The position numbers and the translations under genes were made by a program. The notes under the pieces were generated by a model, which was given only the letters and a program-made list of their open reading frames with translations, had not been told where the DNA came from and made no database searches. 64,000 bases of DNA from Flavobacteriales bacterium (GTDB lineage Bacteria; Bacteroidota; Bacteroidia; Flavobacteriales_D; Sanyastnellaceae). The stretch spans positions 1 through 64,000 of the forward strand of contig JAGYJM010000002.1 in the NCBI GenBank assembly GCA_018402085.1, written 5' to 3'. How positions within the stretch are numbered: the first letter of the stretch is position 1; each line of letters starts with the position of its first letter. Positions 62,184-64,000 of the stretch are shown here, piece by piece.

Positions 62184-64000
62184 TTAACGGCGCTCATCTA
62201 CGAGTTCAGCGCCATCTTTCATTGCATTGAAAAGACGTGTCGCCGCGCCTGCGCGCATGCGTGTGGTGACCTGGTCTTGCTCTTCAAAGAAATTGTCTTT
62301 TTCAACGGCCTCCTGGATTTCTGAAGTAGGTGCGATCACCCATACGCCACTTTCACCCTGAATAGGGAGCGACATATTTCCTTGTGGAATCGCAAATGCG
62401 AGGCCCGCAACTACGGGCTCTGCGCCCGCGCCAGACCCGGCAATAGTTGCATTCTTCAAGCTCACGTTTCTTGCCGTACGCACTTGTACATCTGCGATTT
62501 CGGCTGCCTGATCGAGGTTTTCAGCAGCTTCTAGTTGCTTCATCATGTATTCAGCTTTCGCTTCTTTCAGCGCGGCTTCTCGCATATCGTCTTCAACATT
62601 TTCGAATGGAGGAACACCGGCTTCCATGAGTTTCGTTACTGAGGCGATTACATAGTTGTCATCAATCAAAAGGGGATTGGAAACCTCGTGTTTATCTGCC
62701 CCAAAGGCCCATGAAACAAGCTCAACCGCATTGGTAAGTCCGCTCACACGGCTGGCATTCGGTCGTACGTTGTTGGCTTCTACCATAGCATACCCCATCG
62801 TATCTGCAGCGTTTTTGAATGCTTCAAAGGTGTTGAAGTTGATCGAGAAGTCACTTGCTGTGCGGTAAGCGTCTTTCTTCGTTTCGATCGAAGGTTTGAT
62901 TTCGCGTGTGATTTCCGCAACCTCGGCTTGCAGTACCGATGATCGTTTATCGGTAACCTCAATCAGGTGAACACCATAGGTGGTTTCAACAGCGCCGATG
63001 GCACCAACAGGGTTGTCAAAACAAAAGTTTTCAAAGGGCTTGACCATTTGGCCACGCGGGAAAAACTCGTAAACGCCACCGTTGTTTTTTGAACCCGGGT
63101 CATCGCTGAAGCGCTGCACGAGATCATCCCAGTCTTCACCAGCTTTATAGCGGCGTTTGAGGCTGTCAGCGCGGGCTAGTAATTCAGCGGTTTCTTCTTC
63201 TGTCTTGTCACTGCTCTGGAGGAGAATGTGACGACAGCTAACTGCAGAATCCGGCACTTCTTCAATACGAACGGTGCGCATAGTCTTTACGAACCCATCC
63301 TGGTTGAACGGTCCGATCACGCCTGTTGAGTCAGCAAACAATGCCAACTCTTCTTCAGTCACGGCATCAGGCTTGCGCACGGTGCGTGAAACGTAGCGTT
63401 TATTGTTGGTTTTTTCGACCACGAAAGCGGAGTCATTCTCAAGTGATGCCCACTCTTCTGCGATCTGCGACATCTCATCGTTGATACGATCAATGTCAGC
63501 TTGTGACGGTTCAACCGGAATTTTGAAGTAAGAGATGTTGCGCGATTTTACCTGCTCGTACTCTTTATCGTTTTTGTGACGGTTGTAATAGGCGCGAACG
63601 TCGCTTTCGCTGAGCTCAACGAGGCTGTCGCCAATCGCATCGTACTTAACGAAAACGTAGTCCATATTGACTTTTTCGTTCTGGCTGAGGTAATCGTACT
63701 TCGCCTCCAGGGAGTTGGCATAGATACCTTTCTCTACGAGCGTATTGTACTTCTCACGCAGGCGCTTATTCACGATAACTTCGGTGTAGCCCTGGTAATT
63801 CATTTTACCCTGACCAGTGGGGTCGTTGTACATCTGTGTGAACTGCTGGCGCCAATTTTCACGTGCTTCGTCTGTAACTGTATTACCATAGAACGTGCGC
63901 TTCACATAAGGGGAGATGTGTTCTCCGAAGCGAATTTCATCGAACTCCTCTTTGGTAACGGTCAGGCCGAGAGCGTTGTAGTCATCCTCGAGCAAGGTGC
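62184..64000 (-). CDS. SurA/PpiD-type peptidyl-prolyl isomerase (5' end outside window)
   Basis: At least 603 aa; the reading frame reaches the window edge and the N-terminal anchor and first part of the SurA-type chaperone domain are missing. Helical chaperone parts (MNYQGYTEVIVNKRLREKYN) flank a parvulin domain: CRHILLQSSDKTEEETAELL, GEDWDDLVQRFSDDPGSKNNGG, YEFFPRGQMVKPFENFCF, TTYGVHLIEVTDKR. It assists folding of outer-membrane or secreted proteins. Methionine at 63993-63995 is probably internal. Confidence 0.93.
   Translation of the reverse strand, partial: TLLEDDYNALGLTVTKEEFDEIRFGEHISPYVKRTFYGNTVTDEARENWRQQFTQMYNDPTGQGKMNYQGYTEVIVNKRLREKYNTLVEKGIYANSLEAKYDYLSQNEKVNMDYVFVKYDAIGDSLVELSESDVRAYYNRHKNDKEYEQVKSRNISYFKIPVEPSQADIDRINDEMSQIAEEWASLENDSAFVVEKTNNKRYVSRTVRKPDAVTEEELALFADSTGVIGPFNQDGFVKTMRTVRIEEVPDSAVSCRHILLQSSDKTEEETAELLARADSLKRRYKAGEDWDDLVQRFSDDPGSKNNGGVYEFFPRGQMVKPFENFCFDNPVGAIGAVETTYGVHLIEVTDKRSSVLQAEVAEITREIKPSIETKKDAYRTASDFSINFNTFEAFKNAADTMGYAMVEANNVRPNASRVSGLTNAVELVSWAFGADKHEVSNPLLIDDNYVIASVTKLMEAGVPPFENVEDDMREAALKEAKAEYMMKQLEAAENLDQAAEIADVQVRTARNVSLKNATIAGSGAGAEPVVAGLAFAIPQGNMSLPIQGESGVWVIAPTSEIQEAVEKDNFFEEQDQVTTRMRAGAATRLFNAMKDGAELVDERR

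Overview
The window looks like a chromosomal segment of a Bacteroidota bacterium, probably Flavobacteriales-like, with roughly balanced base composition. The evidence is: several secreted proteins ending in type IX secretion (T9SS) type A sorting domains; a FecR/DUF4974 anti-sigma factor with a SusC-type TonB receptor and a DUF4249 lipoprotein; pheS and pheT lying far apart; -7 promoter boxes of the Bacteroidota type (TAnnTTTG); and weak or absent Shine-Dalgarno sequences. No phage, insertion sequence, integrase or CRISPR array was seen.

Layout. 1-2.1 kb: two tandem copies of a ~1.03 kb cassette (small HTH protein, coiled-coil protein, terminator, GTCAACAC iterons). 2.1-3.2 kb: five ~214-bp tandem repeats. 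3.4-12.1 kb: a secreted DUF3089 hydrolase, tatC, kdsD, recQ, an M20 amidohydrolase and a half-size TauE/SafE transporter, separated by repeat-rich intergenic DNA. 12.5-20.4 kb: a T9SS cargo locus (1362-aa protein plus a 565-aa protein) that has undergone a partial tandem duplication, leaving a 105-aa remnant and a 568-aa paralogue. 20.9-31.6 kb: a TolB-like propeller/outer-membrane barrel, an MBL hydrolase, a PhoB/PhoR-type pair with a Pho-box-like site, and a tight operon pheT - acyltransferase - VOC protein. 31.8-37.6 kb: a stress module made of a FixL-like PAS kinase, a receiver fused to a Crp/Fnr regulator, two unknown small proteins, two universal stress proteins and tRNA-Pro(GGG). 37.9-55.7 kb: two further sensor kinases, TonB-C protein, cyclophilin lipoprotein + pheS, M42 and M28 peptidases, cysS, a threonine-dehydrogenase-like SDR, a MORN protein, and an operon hydrolase - SdpI - LytS - LytTR. 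55.8-60.7 kb: ECF sigma factor - TonB receptor - DUF4249 - FecR. 60.7-64 kb: a possible small RNA, queA, and a SurA/PpiD-type isomerase cut by the window end.

The least conventional content is the repeats. (i) Composite intergenic elements combine two hairpins with tandem octamers (GTTTCCCA/G and GTCCATRR), often at convergent gene boundaries; the 214-bp array appears to be the same family inverted. (ii) A small palindromic element (stem-AAAA-stem-GGATGC) occurs between genes and inside genes. Inside the TonB receptor and the VOC protein it encodes the same peptide, FCAKAQDANP, which suggests in-frame insertion of a mobile palindrome. (iii) Iteron arrays sit next to a duplicated HTH gene.

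All functions are read from recognisable motifs and gene order; no database search was possible.
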